Shown here: positions 1 to 11,213 of the stretch, piece after piece
Numbering within the stretch: the stretch's first letter is position 1
Layout: every line of letters starts with the position of its first letter
Notes under the pieces: model-generated
The model's input: only the letters and a program-made list of their open reading frames with translations
Database searches by the model: none
Told to the model about the DNA's origin: nothing
Made by a program: the position numbers and the translations under genes
Assembly (NCBI RefSeq): GCF_963855985.1
Contig: NC_087090.1
Location: 13,266,501 to 13,330,500 of the forward strand
DNA from: Ostrinia nubilalis
Taxonomy: Eukaryota > Arthropoda > Insecta > Lepidoptera > Crambidae
Length of the DNA stretch: 64,000 nucleotides
Reading direction: 5' to 3'

Positions 1-654
1 TACGTCACGCGGGGTCACGTGACCGTCGGCGGCACTCAATATTTAAGCGAACTTTGAATGCCTATAAAATCATAACTACTGGGTATTTTTGAATGAAATA
101 AAAACTAATGTATTTGTAAATGTAAAAGCCTAACTGTAACATAGGTTTCAAGTGATTTTGCATACCTAGTAGGTAACATTCTCAATTATGACGCGCTCAG
201 ACGCTATTTTCTACCTGAATAGAATCTATTAGTGTAAAAAAACTATAATTGACTCCAAAACAACTGCACTAGATAAATACAAGTAGAAAAATTATTACGT
301 TATTTATTTACTAGGCCTTTGCAATCAGTATCCAAATTAGGAGCTAGTCAGAATCTGTAACTTAATCGATTTACGTGAAGAAAACAATTTATATTTTTCA
401 TACTTATTAGAATTAGATTTTAAATATGTTTCTTCGCGAAAATACCACAATTAAAAATAACACCTGTAACGCCCCTGGGTCTGCGGGTGTCTATGGGTGA
501 CGGTAATCATTTACCAACAGGTGATCCGTTTGCTCGTTTGCCTCCTGTCACATTAAAAAAATTAAGATAAAGTGGTATTGAATTGTTCTAAAGAGCTTAT
601 TAAAAATTTGGATACTGATTACAAAATTAGCCATTTTCGGAGTCGGTGTCGGTG

Positions 655-850
655 TCCTACCTTTTGGTAAAGAAACACCGAGCATAGCCCTCTCCATAGC
701 ACGCTGTGCAACTTTGAGCTTCTGTATAAGGCCTATAGTGAGGGTCCACGTTTCCGAGCCATAAGTCATCACAGGTAACATACATTGGTTGTAGACTTTC
801 GTCTTCAGGCACTGGGGTATTTTGGACGAAAAGAAGTTTGCTGGAATGAG
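655..850 (-). mobile_element. RTE-type retrotransposon fragment, reverse transcriptase C-terminal part
   Basis: On the minus strand the sequence reads FFSSKIPQCLKTKVYNQC, then MLPVMTYGSETWTLT and QRAMERAMLGVSL, the signature downstream of the RT core in lepidopteran RTE-like non-LTR elements. The frame loses similarity after GVSL (about 655) and the 5' portion is missing. It is a dead fragment with no intact domain. Confidence 0.75.
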
Positions 851-2213
851 ATTAGCGCTTCTTAGAGGAAATATTTACCAAAAACAATGTTTACTGACCA
901 CACATTATTTTGTCTGTGTAGGTATTTTTAAGTCATGTTTTTGCCCACCTTAGGATTAGTACATACCTACTGCTATTTTCAGGTCTAGTAACTGACAGAA
1001 ATATCATTAAGTTCATAATCATACTAATAACGGGATAAAACTAACGTATTGAATTTCAAAAGTCATTGGTAGGGGCGGCAAAAATTGAATGGCCTACTAG
1101 CGGCAAATTTGTAAATCCGCCACTGCATTTATGTAATTACCTACATACCTACATCATAAATTGCAAGCTAAATAAAAGCTTGTAATAAAGTCGGGTTTGT
1201 TCAAATTTCGAGAACGACTGAACCGACAAAAGCATTAGAAAATTTACGAAAAATAAAATAAAATTTTATCCCGTACAAAATGTTCATGGATTTTGTTATT
1301 TTTATTAAATACCTTTACGCCTGAGTTAAATGACACCGACATCAAGGTTCATCAATTTAAGTTTAAAATAATAGGCAGTAATGTATGAAGAAAGAGCTTC
1401 TATTCTGTATCTACCTATGCCCGTGTATTTTTGATCGGTGTCAAATCGGAGTTTTTGGTGCGGGGTACGCGGGTGTTGCTCGCGGCGTGAAGGTCAAACG
1501 CCCAAGGTCATTGAGGACTCTAATCGCCTTAATGCTGTGACTACGAAACGTAGTCTACGGTGTGGTGTTTGATTTTAAACGTTATTGGTTAAGAATTTGG
1601 TACCTATCGCTAGGAATTAGTTTCATTTTTTCTTCCTTATAAAATTACTTGTACCTGAATGCGTTAACTAATTCACATGTCCATGATGCATGAGCTATAG
1701 TAAAGTAAATATTTAAAAATAAATGCTTTGAGCTTTTATCCAACTTGCATATTTCATGTAAGCCGATATTAGTTAGTTTTTAAAAACATATAATGACCTA
1801 AGCTGCCTATAAATGCATAGCACTCAAAATACGAGTTTATTACAACTTTAGTAACTTGAGTATTCCTTTACGACAGTACTGCTCGCATTTAGTGCAAAGC
1901 TGACAATCCCACTCTCACCTAAACCTAATAATAACATAGCAGCTACAACAATGCGGCATTAGCATCTGTATACAGCGCCATGACCTTCAGGCCTTCAGTT
2001 CACGCGGCTGTTTCTTCGTACGGTAAACATCGTCCGCTCGCCGTGACTGATTCGATGCGACTGCATTACTATGTATTGAAAGATAGTAGGAATCTGCATA
2101 GTGGGCAGTTGGGCACTTGGTTCAATTACTACTACTATTTTTAACAATCAGGCTAAACTTTTTACATGCCCATTTTACACCAAAAGCTATTGTACTATGA
2201 GGCCGCGGGTTGA
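851..2213. other. No recognised feature
   Basis: AT-rich sequence with no convincing coding frame, RNA gene or repeat family that I recognise. It contains the short, GC-richer patch 1455-1525. Confidence 0.5.
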
Positions 2214-2340
2214 TTTCATCATCATCATCATCATCATTTCAGCCACAGGACTTCCACTGCTGAATATAGGCCTCCCTGAATGACTTCCACATCGCTCGGT
2301 TGGTAGCGGCCTGCATCCAGCGCCTTCCTGTTTATCAAGG
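2214..2340 (-). mobile_element. RTE retrotransposon 3' end
   Basis: A CATCATCATC tail (the ATGATG repeat of RTE 3' ends seen in reverse) is followed by GGACTTCCACTGCTGAATA and TAGCGGCCTGCATCCAGC. In reverse complement these encode the end of the RTE protein (...WMQA... then QQWT-like). This is a 5'-truncated copy. Confidence 0.7.
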
Positions 2341-2369
2341 TTGATTTATTTATTTAGAAGGTACAAAAT

Positions 2370-2520
2370 ATAATCATCTTCATCATTTCAGCCACGGACG
2401 TCCACTGCTGAACATAGTTCCTCCCTCAGTGATTCATATTAACTGGTTGGTAGCGGCCTGCGTCCTGCTTGGTTGGTAGGTACCTTTATAAGGTCGTCGG
2501 TTGTCGTGGGACAAAACAGG
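2370..2520 (-). mobile_element. Second RTE retrotransposon 3' end
   Basis: Repeats the same order as the copy just upstream: CATCTTCATCA tail, CCACGGACGTCCACTGCTGA, TAGCGGCCTGCGTCCTGC, then a decayed GGTCGTCGGT stretch. It is an independent, more diverged insertion in the same orientation. Confidence 0.65.
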
Positions 2521-4557
2521 ATACATCCATATAAGTTTAAAAGATTACATAATATAAAAAGCACTCCTAAACTAGGGATTGATGTCGATTGAATATGTGA
2601 GATGCGAGTGAGCTTTTTGAATCTCCCTGCACTGTGTCTTCTAGGTTGTATTGCACGATGGCAATAACATGTCATTAAGATTCAGACTTCCTGGGTTTCT
2701 AGTCGATGCCTGCTGTTCAAACACAAATAAGTTATGCTATACGTAAAATATATATAGCCATTATTTATTAGGTATGAAGGCAGCCTTATATATGTTGATG
2801 TATTGTTAAGAGCAAGGTCACATCTTCACATGGATCAAGATTGGGCCTACTGTATATGTAGACTGTGCGAAATGTACCTATATGACTACTAGTCCATTAA
2901 ATTAATTACTTTTATCTCCTTTATTACATTTCATCCTAATATGGGTAAAAAGGAATCTTTATTAAGTAAGACGATAAATGATAGAAGCCTTAAATGTTAT
3001 GCAAAACTACTTAAAATAAATTTTTGTGGTATTTTACAATTACCATTCCTCCAGTGTCTGTCAGCCATCTTTTTTTTCAAGTCGTTGCACTAACAAACAA
3101 ACTGGGTGTCCCTAATTACGTTATTTTAATTACAATAACCAGCTTGAAATACAAAGTATTTATCAACTTTTCAACAATCTTATCATATTTATTGCTTCCA
3201 AGCATTTCCAATCGGTCATGCGGCTTAGTGCTTATACCTCAAAACACTTGTTCCAATATTGAGCTATGATGAATATCGTCAAGCGTTGCCAACAGTCCAC
3301 AATTGAGATATGATCAGTAAAACCGCATCTCCATAGTCATCTGGCACTGTGAAATGACACGCGCATCTGATCTCTTGGTCTTTTTCAAATTCATGCTATG
3401 TTTATATCAATGACCACATTAAACAAAACACTATAACATACGTAGTTGTTGTAGGTACTTAGGTATTTCACCTTTTTATTAAAATTTACCAAGCAATTAA
3501 AATATACCTGATGCAATACCGAATGTACTATGTCTAGTAAATTTTACGCTTTTTTGACTTCGGTTCTGTACTTACTCAGAAATTAAAACATTATTTTAAG
3601 ACATAGATGATCGCCGTTTCTGCAGTGTCGTTATTACAGCTTTCTGCAGGCAAAATTTCTCAATTATTTTGAATTCTATGACTCTCAGTAGAACACAAAA
3701 GCTCACAATAAACCCATACATCGTGGTCAAAAATCGTCGATGCAATTTTATCATGGCGCACATCCTAGGCCTTCAGATCGTTTCTTGGGGTTTTATCTGT
3801 GCGGGAGTAGACCCACTGACTTCTTTTTGATTGTGTTATCTCTTTGTTGCCACCACTTCAATGGCCATTCACTGCATTGTTGGAAGACTTCAATTAACGT
3901 GCTTATGCCTTTGTAATTCGTTAAATGCTCGTTTATTATGCTATTTGGTAATTCATTGATGGGTTTATTTCTGTCTATTCGCGTGGAAATAAACCGAAAG
4001 TGTTTTGTTTTTATTGCCGCTAATTGGTTTCTTTGTTCTAACTTGTAGATTTGGTGTTTTAACTAAATTATAACACTTATTATAGAAATCTTCAATTTTA
4101 TGGTGTGTAATGATGACGAAGGTTTTTCCTTTCATTTAATGAAAGTTATGGCGGAATTAAAATTAAAGATAACCGAGTCGAAAGGGTGAGGATGACACTT
4201 AGTAGTACCAGACGACAGCACATCAAGTTAAACACAGTGGCACGTATCGTATGTAGTTATAAATAGATGTTATTTTGCAACGACTGTACCAAGGATTGAA
4301 AAAGAAAATTGAAGCTGTTCTTGTGAATGCTTATAAAGAGATGCACAGCAGATAGATTCATTTTTATATTCACGTTGATTAACAAGAAGTTAATTTTGGT
4401 CTTCATCGTCTATTTTAAAAATACTCTAGAGTCAATATTTACCCATCGTTACATAAGCAGTAAACTGCACCAGGTAAGCGACCCATGTTTCGGCCGCAAA
4501 AAGTGCATAATCCTTCCGGAGCGAGCGGTTTCGGCAGACTTTGTGTCGCCGCGGGGC
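2521..4557. other. No recognised gene
   Basis: AT-rich sequence with no supported gene. A short patch near 3745-3785 (TGGCGCACATCCTAGGC) resembles a stretch inside the hAT element at about 32.46 kb (GCGGCACGCATCCTAGGC), so it is probably an old repeat remnant. 4130-4145 holds a small palindrome, TTTCATTTAATGAAA. Confidence 0.45.
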
Positions 4558-4746
4558 TAGGGTTTGCTCCCGGGAAATCCCGGTACTCATTTTTCCCGGG
4601 AATTCCCGGTAATCTAATCCTTTATCTAGTTCCGGTACTGACGATGCAATTCCCGAGACTTTCGGTACTTTCGGGACTTCAATAATTTATTTTTGAATAA
4701 CAATTTTTTGACTAGATGCCATCATCTTTTTACGTACACACTATCA

Positions 4747-5728
4747 TAGGCCAGTAGAATTAGATTTCAAATCGGAAATAATTCCTACAAAAGATTTTAT
4801 TGCTTTAATGGCTTCATTGGTTGCCCATTAAGACTCTCCTAGGTTTTCGACTTCGACGGAGTTGTGCTTAAATGGTGGGGGCCCCCGAAAGGGGCGCTTT
4901 TTAGGTTTTCCGGTTATACCGCGTAAAGGACTTACCCTATCGAAAAGTGGTATTCCTGATGCTTGAAGGGCATTTAATCCTGCATTAAATAAGACCTATA
5001 AGAACGGCTGGGACGAACAAGGATAAGCGAATCCAACTCGTGAGCCTTGACAGGGATACGCTGGTGAAGGCGACCCTTTACAAGGCTTGGGAGCCTACGG
5101 GTGACGAGCTATTGGACTTGGAGAGGGTCATTAATTATACACATATTTTCTACTTTGCCGCTTTCTTTTCTTAAAGGTTTTAAACCTTTGTTTGTCACCT
5201 GTCATCCGCTTTGCAATGGAGGGAAGTCGAACCTTAATTTCGAACTCGAATGTTCTTCTGATTAATTTCGTTGCGGGTCCAATGACAGTTTAACTTTCCC
5301 CCGGGACAAACTTGACCTTCACTGGTTGGGTTTTTGTGGCGGTCAAGCTGTAGATCCTGGCTACACAGGAGTTGCAGTGGTGGGAACGAGAGGTGGGAAT
5401 AGTCTTTTTTTTTTCTACTTTGCCGAATATTTGCACGAGAACGGTTTGTTTAAAACATATGAATTTGGTCTTATTTAATGCAGGATTAAATGCCCTTCAA
5501 CCGTCAGGAAGACCACTTTTCGATAGGGTAAGTCCTTTAAGCGGTATAATCGGAAAACCAAAAAAGCGCCCCTTTCGGGGGCCCCTACCACTTAAGCACA
5601 ACTTCGTCGAAGTCGAAAACCTAGGAAAGTCTTTATGGGCAACTAATGAAGCCATTAAAGCACTAAAATCTTTAGTAGGAATTATTTCCGATTTATATAA
5701 TTTTTGTGTTTAATTCTACTGGCCTAAT
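4747..5728. repeat. Long inverted repeat (foldback) inside the hAT element
   Basis: Left arm about 4747-4996 and right arm about 5463-5728 are reverse complements at roughly 85-90% identity by eye (for example GGCCAGTAGAATTA on the left, TAATTCTACTGGCC on the right; CCTATCGAAAAGTGGT against ACCACTTTTCGATAGG). The right arm keeps an open plus-strand frame of over 100 codons that I cannot assign. The loop of about 465 bp includes a short open stretch at 5000-5150 (DKRIQLVSLDRDTL) of unknown origin. Confidence 0.8.
5203..5392 (+). repeat. Interspersed repeat copy 1 (shared with 33.2 kb)
   Basis: About 190 bp, including TTAATTTCGTTGCGGGTCCA and AAGCTGTAGATCCTGGCTAC, recurs in reverse orientation at about 33227-33427 with roughly 85-90% identity. 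It is part of the foldback loop here. Family unknown. Confidence 0.8.
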
Positions 5729-6619
5729 CATCAACAAATGAAAAAATTTTAATAATTTTCCTAATTCATTACTATCCTTTTAAGACTGTTTTATCTAACT
5801 GATTGTACTTAGGTACTACTTATTATTTCTTATAATAGCGTGTTTTTTTATAAACCTACTTTAGTTAATTTATGTTTTGTCCCTAACTCTTGTCGCTGCC
5901 AGTATTTGACATTGATAGAAAGTGAGAAAACATATTTTAACTAAAATAGGTTGACTAAACGATTGTTGCTTTTTATGAATATGGCGGTTATGATTTTTAA
6001 TGGGCATTTATAACTAGTTTTGTCGTGTTGTGTAACTGTTTTGACTGATTTATTATTAAGGTAACAGACCAATTGAACTGAACAGAAAAAGTTTAATATT
6101 TTTGTTAACCTATTCACATTTTTATTAAAATTACGTACAAGTTAGGTAATTTGTTTCAATAACCATTCACATGGGTACCGAAATTCCCGAATTTCCCGGT
6201 TTTCCCGGTACTGGCTTAGACCTGGTACCGGTAATTCAGTAACACTCCTTAGTACCGGGACTTGCAACCCCTACGCGGGGCCGAACGCCGAAAATCAGCC
6301 ATGCGCTGGCGGCACTGCAAAGCGATTAAGGTGTTTCAAGGGTTGACAGTCTGGTATTTATACGGTACAGCAAAAAAGTACATATTTAGAAAAAATATGT
6401 TCCTCATAAATGTAACAATTACCTATTTATTTATTATGTATTAATTACGCCAAAAAGGTCTGTTTTGAACTCAAAAAAGAACTTAAAAAAGGACTCAAAA
6501 AATAACTCAAAATATAACGACTTCTTAGCCTACTTCGGCAGAAACTACTTGTTTAACTTATCTATGTCAGAAACTAAACGAAATATTATATTTTGGCAGT
6601 TACTAAATTACTTAAGTAT

Positions 6620-7094
6620 TTACGGTCAAAGTGATAAATGTGAAAATTATGAATAATCGCCGGTTATTATGAATAATTACCGCATGATTTGGTAAATGTG
6701 ATTAATATGAGGTCATTTATGTGTGTATAAAACTAAATAGGCGGCTTAGGGGTGGCCCAAGGGCCACCCCCGCCGCACCTTAACCTATTTTTCACTTTAA
6801 ATCAAAACATTATGTTATAGGCATCATGGAAAAGTAATATTATGCAAGAAACACTCCAAACTCATTATGCCAAATTATATTAATATATGATATCAAAACG
6901 TTCAAAAGTTTGGCTGTACACGACCACGTACACAAGATGTTGTTCTCTTTTATGAAATTTGTTAGTACTAAGCTTGAATTATTCAATAATCACTGTTAAA
7001 TGTGATTCATTTATCACTTTTACCGCGTCTGTCGGTAATTATTCATAATAACCGGTTATTATTAATAATTTTCAATTTATCACATTAACCGTAA
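6620..7094. mobile_element. TIR element, unclassified
   Basis: Inverted terminal regions of about 60 bp: left TTACGGTCAAAGTGATAAA...CGGTTATTATGAATAATTA (6620-6680) and the matching reverse complement at about 7033-7094. Each arm also contains an internal AT-rich palindrome around CCGGTTATT. No coding capacity and no clear target duplication. Confidence 0.6.
6749..6772. repeat. Perfect GC-rich hairpin
   Basis: GGGGTGGCCC and GGGCCACCCC, separated by AA, form a perfect 10-bp stem within the AT-rich TIR element. It may be a structural feature of the element. Function unknown. Confidence 0.6.
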
Positions 7095-7857
7095 CATATA
7101 CAACTTTTACAATATTGAATTATTAACCAATCTGACCCTAATTCCAATATCAAGTTACCAAACGATCAAATAATAAATCCTTGAATGAATATGCTGATCA
7201 AACGCTCAGATAGCCAAATCCGCGGTATCAAATTAACCGATGTCATCGACAACCCTGTCGACTGCGAAGTTATCATGTTATCTTTGCACATCGCATGTTC
7301 CGTGGAAGAGGATTACCAGTTTGCTATTACTGCATTCTAGGAAGGTACGCCAGGTAGTCCGCTCCAAACTTTCTTTGTTCCCGAAATTTCTATTGTCAAC
7401 GATTGCCAATCAATTACCAACCCTACTTTTTGGGACGGCAGTTTATTTTTAAATGGGACGCCGGCGAAATGTTTTCGGCCAGTAATATTTTCAATTTGTG
7501 CCGAAATTAGCGTAGTGCTTTGAAAGTAAATCAGTACCGTTATCAATGAAAGAGAGTAATTATGGATTTATGAATGGCCTGCCCGCGAGCGATTAGCAGA
7601 AGGGGTGGTCTTTTATGTCGGTCACTATGATTGTTAATCATGACTTCATAGGAAGGCAAGTGATGCAATGGAATCATTTTGTTATCATTGATGAGTAATA
7701 TTTTTTTAATTCTTTGAAAGCTCTGTATAAAAATTAAGCTTATTTATAAAAAAGTTCGATACAAGCTTACAAGTTTCTTGTTTAGACGACGCCATACAAA
7801 ACTAAACTGAGGCTTTTTATGATGATATGATGTAATTTGATCAATACGCATCAAAAT
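7095..7857. other. No recognised feature
   Basis: I see no supported gene or repeat here. Short frames around 7240-7550 overlap on both strands and look random. Confidence 0.45.
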
Positions 7858-8035
7858 GTGCGGTACTAGGTGTGTACCACGGGCTGGAAGACGTAGCGTG
7901 GGCAGGCCTCCTACTAGGTGGACCGACGATCTGGTAAAGGTCGCGGGAAGAGCCTGGATGCGGGCAGCGCAGGACCGTGCATTGTGGAAAACCTTGGAGG
8001 AGGCCTTTGTCCAGCAGTGGACGTCATTTGACTGA
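7858..8035 (+). mobile_element. RTE retrotransposon 3' coding end
   Basis: An open plus-strand frame reads RWTDDLVKVAGRAWMRAA and ends QQWTSFD, then TGA at 8033-8035. This is the characteristic C-terminus of lepidopteran RTE-like proteins. The segment is 5'-truncated yet uninterrupted, so it is probably a younger copy than those at 2.2-2.5 kb. Confidence 0.8.
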
Positions 8036-8295
8036 AACGATTACACTTGTCGACACTAAACTAAAGTTAACAAAGAACATTGCCCAGCAGATGTGTTAAC
8101 TTTAAGATATCAGTTGTCAATTTCCCAAATCCCAAGTTCAAGAATGATGTTCCAGTGACCCGCCTCTCCGTTTGTCTATTAACATTCCGTAGGTGTACGT
8201 ATAATTACATTAAGCGCTGCAGCGCTGCTCAAAATCGGACGTCAATCAAAGCTTCGAACGCAGGAGTGTATTATTAAACACGTATTGGAAGTATA

Positions 8296-8732
8296 CAGGG
8301 TGGCGAGTTTAAGGCTGAGTTGCACTACCTTGAAATGTACGATAACCGGTGTTTTTTATAAGGAGTGACAGATTTTTGACATTAAAATTGTTATAGTTAA
8401 AGAACGATGATGCAACCCAGTCTAAGTTTAAGAGCAAATTTTCTATTTGGGCTAGCAATAGTTTTATACGATGTTTAAGTAGGTAAGTAAGTACTTAGTC
8501 ACAAAAATAAAAAGAATGAACAGCACAATAATCAGTGTCTTAGATATTACATCCTAAATGTATTTGATATTTATTGATCACAAATGAGATTTAATTAGAA
8601 TTATTAATTGTTTCAGGATTTCTTCCTATCCCAAAAAGTTCAAGTAGTATCTTGAACAAAGTAACGTAAATTGCATTTTTTTTTTATCTAAGTAAGTTTG
8701 AAACCTTAAGTAAAACTTAAGGTTCCACCCTG
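8296..8732. mobile_element. Mariner-like MITE (CAGGGTGG termini, TA duplication)
   Basis: The left end CAGGGTGG and the right end CCACCCTG are perfect short inverted repeats flanked on both sides by TA, as expected for Tc1/mariner insertion. About 437 bp with no coding. A second MITE (8309-8427) begins just inside the left end. Confidence 0.55.
8309..8427. mobile_element. MITE, GGCTGAGTTGCACCA family, copy A
   Basis: Begins TTAAGGCTGAGTTGCAC and ends GATGCAACCCAGTCTAAG. The internal TTTTTGACATTAAAATTGTT keeps the family's shape. Four other copies occur in this window (27070, 27289, 40931, 41762). Confidence 0.7.
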
Positions 8733-8740
8733 TATGTTCT

Positions 8741-10874
8741 TCAACTCGACCCTAGCACCTAAGCTTTAAGGCGACTTTTTTCTACAAAATCAAATTGTTA
8801 CGGGTCAAACGAAAATTAATGATCGCTACCAATGATACGAAGCAAAATATTGGCATAAGGGATATTCTCGTTCATTCCGGAGGTGGTTCTATTGACGCGT
8901 GCTCGACGGGCATCGAATTAAGATCGTGTCATGATCGTGTAAAAGAAAATAGATTGCTTTGATGAGCTAAAATTTCTTGATCTTTTGGCTTCTAATCAGT
9001 GGCAGAATGTCTAAAGTAAATAAATACTACTAGGTACCAAAGAAGCAGCGTGAATTGTCCGTCATGCAATATTGAAAGTGTCTACTGTGATTCGTATACT
9101 GGTGAAAACATGTTGAGGCTACAGTTTGCTAACCTCCTTGGCGCACGAACTTTTTTTTTATTCGAACAAACATCTATTGTCAATTGTTTTTCTTGGGGTT
9201 TTTGACGCGGTACTTAGCTAGGACTCAAACTGTTTTTAATTAAATGCAACGTAATTTTACATAGTGATTTACTTATTTCGTAATTTCATCTTTACAAACT
9301 TTACGCAATATTTAGAAGCTTAATGAAAAGGGCATGATAATAAGGACTATCTACTACTAAAGAAAAGAAAAAAATACAATAGTACTTAATGATGAAGTTT
9401 AAATACGAGGCATTTACAAAACAAGTGGAAAGAGACGAGGCTATTATCGCCATCAGTGGCATGGGAACTGGGGCGTTCAAAGTATGGAATAAAACAAGTC
9501 ATTTGCTACCAATAATTACTACACCGATAAAGATTACTAACGCGTGTTGACGTATTACCGTTAAACGCACACCGCCCACCATAAGGGGGAAAATGGGAAA
9601 TAAAATAAAAATAATAAGTTACGTAAAGGAACTGACATGCAAATCGAGCATTAGGCGACGAATAATTTCCCTTTTGATTTTAAGTAATTTATATGAAATT
9701 ACGCGGAGAAAAGTTTCGGTGGATGATCGTGAAGGGTGCCTTTTGATAAATGTTCGTTTTCTATTCGATTAGGCAGATAAATGCGGCCGATAGGCGAGAT
9801 TGAATGACCGACATGACCGTCCTCTAATTTTAGCTCATAATGTGAAGCGTTTTATATTCAGCTTCGGAATATGAATAAAAATGAAGGGAAGATTCCGAGT
9901 TATTACGTATCTGAATCGTATATCGTTGGGATTATTAGGTTACTAAATTTTTAAAAGCAATTTTTGGTATTTCTTTCGTGAACTTGATTGCATGATTTTT
10001 TATTCAAACGAGGGGTTCTTACAAGCTAAATTAATCACGCTTATTTTCCTCTCATTAGTAAAACAAAAAGGCGACGGTATCACTAATAATTTCATTATTC
10101 GCGCCCCACTATTTAAGCTTATCGTCCATCAAGCCCCCACCCCACCATAACGCCATAGAAATTATGGCCAACACTATAATTTCCTTATGCAAATACACTT
10201 CCTTTACAGGTGTAAAATTACTGTTAAAGTGGTTTGGAGATTTGCCCGCTTTTGAGAGGTGATTGAGCAGTTGAGTTTCGATTGTATTTTGTTCAAAAAT
10301 AAATGAAAGCTGTTTTAAAATATTTAGATTTAAGGAATTATGCATATAATCACAGAATAATAATAAGTACAACTACGTAGGTACATTCTTGTCTTCGGAA
10401 CGAAAGAAACTTTTTATCTCCTAGCTTTAAAACTTTTTTGTAGGCTTTTATCTAACTCATCGGCTTATTTTAATTTCTAAAGTTTCGATATATTTGTGCA
10501 TTCTAAATCACCATGAAACTGAAAATAAGTACTTATCATGCGTAGGATATTCCTAATCCATTCAAACATAATCCATTTTTGACTCCTTTAATGATCTTGT
10601 CAATGCCTTGCTACCTATTTTTTTTATTCACTGTAGTATAAATTAAACTTTGTTAGTTGACATTGAAAGTATTAACATCTATTGATATAGCTTAACAACG
10701 ATACATTAAGCTTATAAGTCGGTACAGGCTTGTATAATTCAGGAAGTAACACTAAATTAACAGTGTTGCCCGTAATCCTTACGAGTGTTTTAACGAAACG
10801 TCCCCTATTCGTTAATCGCCGCCGTCGCGTGAGAAACGCAAGCGGCCAGTAGCGGACTTTAAAGTACTCCTACC
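8741..10874. other. No recognised gene
   Basis: Non-repetitive looking sequence without supported coding. Exact octamers ATGCAAAT occur at 9637-9644 and 10187-10194, but about this number is expected by chance in the window. 9620-9900 is denser in mixed GC/AT motifs and could be an enhancer. That is only a guess. Confidence 0.35.
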
Positions 10875-11109
10875 ATGCACCAAGAACATTTTTCGGTTGT
10901 ACAATTTCATCCCACAAAGCTTAGCACTCTATTGTGTGTACATAAGGTTGATTATCCAAAAATTTTTGGGACTTTACCAGTACGCAGGACCTGGCAAATG
11001 TCAGCTAGAGCGGTGGAAATGCAAGAAGCATTAATCAAAACAGAATTAGCTTTGGCGATCCTCTCGCGAGTGTCCGCCGAGAATTTATATCGGTTCGCTG
11101 TAGAAATGG
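10860..11109 (+). other. Doubtful exon-like open frame ending at a consensus splice donor
   Basis: A frame opens with ATG 10875 and is followed at 11110 by GTAAGT, a perfect donor (...GAAATGG|GTAAGTTT). The peptide, including AEMQ-like helical stretches (MSARAVEMQEALIKTELA), matches no family I know. Nothing else supports a gene: no acceptor-linked partner exon was found. It may be a conserved non-coding block or chance. Confidence 0.15.
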
Positions 11110-11213
11110 GTAAGTTTAATTTAAATTTACTTTTTTATTTCAAATCGCGAGATGGGAACTCGTTGCTTTTTGTTCGAACTTTTTGGATGTTGAGATTTCG
11201 CTATATCGATTAG

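Larger units (their letters stand above)
4558..6273. mobile_element. Non-autonomous hAT-type DNA transposon with 8-bp target duplication
   Basis: The left end TAGGGTTTGC and the right end GCAACCCCTA form imperfect terminal inverted repeats, each followed inward by CCCGGTAC-rich sequence. The element is flanked by a perfect 8-bp duplication, CGCGGGGC, at 4550-4557 and 6274-6281; 8-bp duplications are the mark of hAT insertions. Length is 1716 bp, too short and too broken to encode a transposase. Inside lie a long inverted repeat (arms about 4747-4996 and 5463-5728) and a central segment shared with 33.2 kb. Removing it would rejoin a GC-rich target sequence. Confidence 0.85.

Noticed and set aside
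2439..2675. Minus-strand frame of 78 codons
   Set aside because: Runs through a decayed RTE tail and unrelated sequence; no conserved motif beyond the RTE remnant.
9637..10194. Octamer ATGCAAAT at 9637 and 10187 as enhancer marks
   Set aside because: Four exact octamers in 64 kb on both strands is close to chance for this composition.
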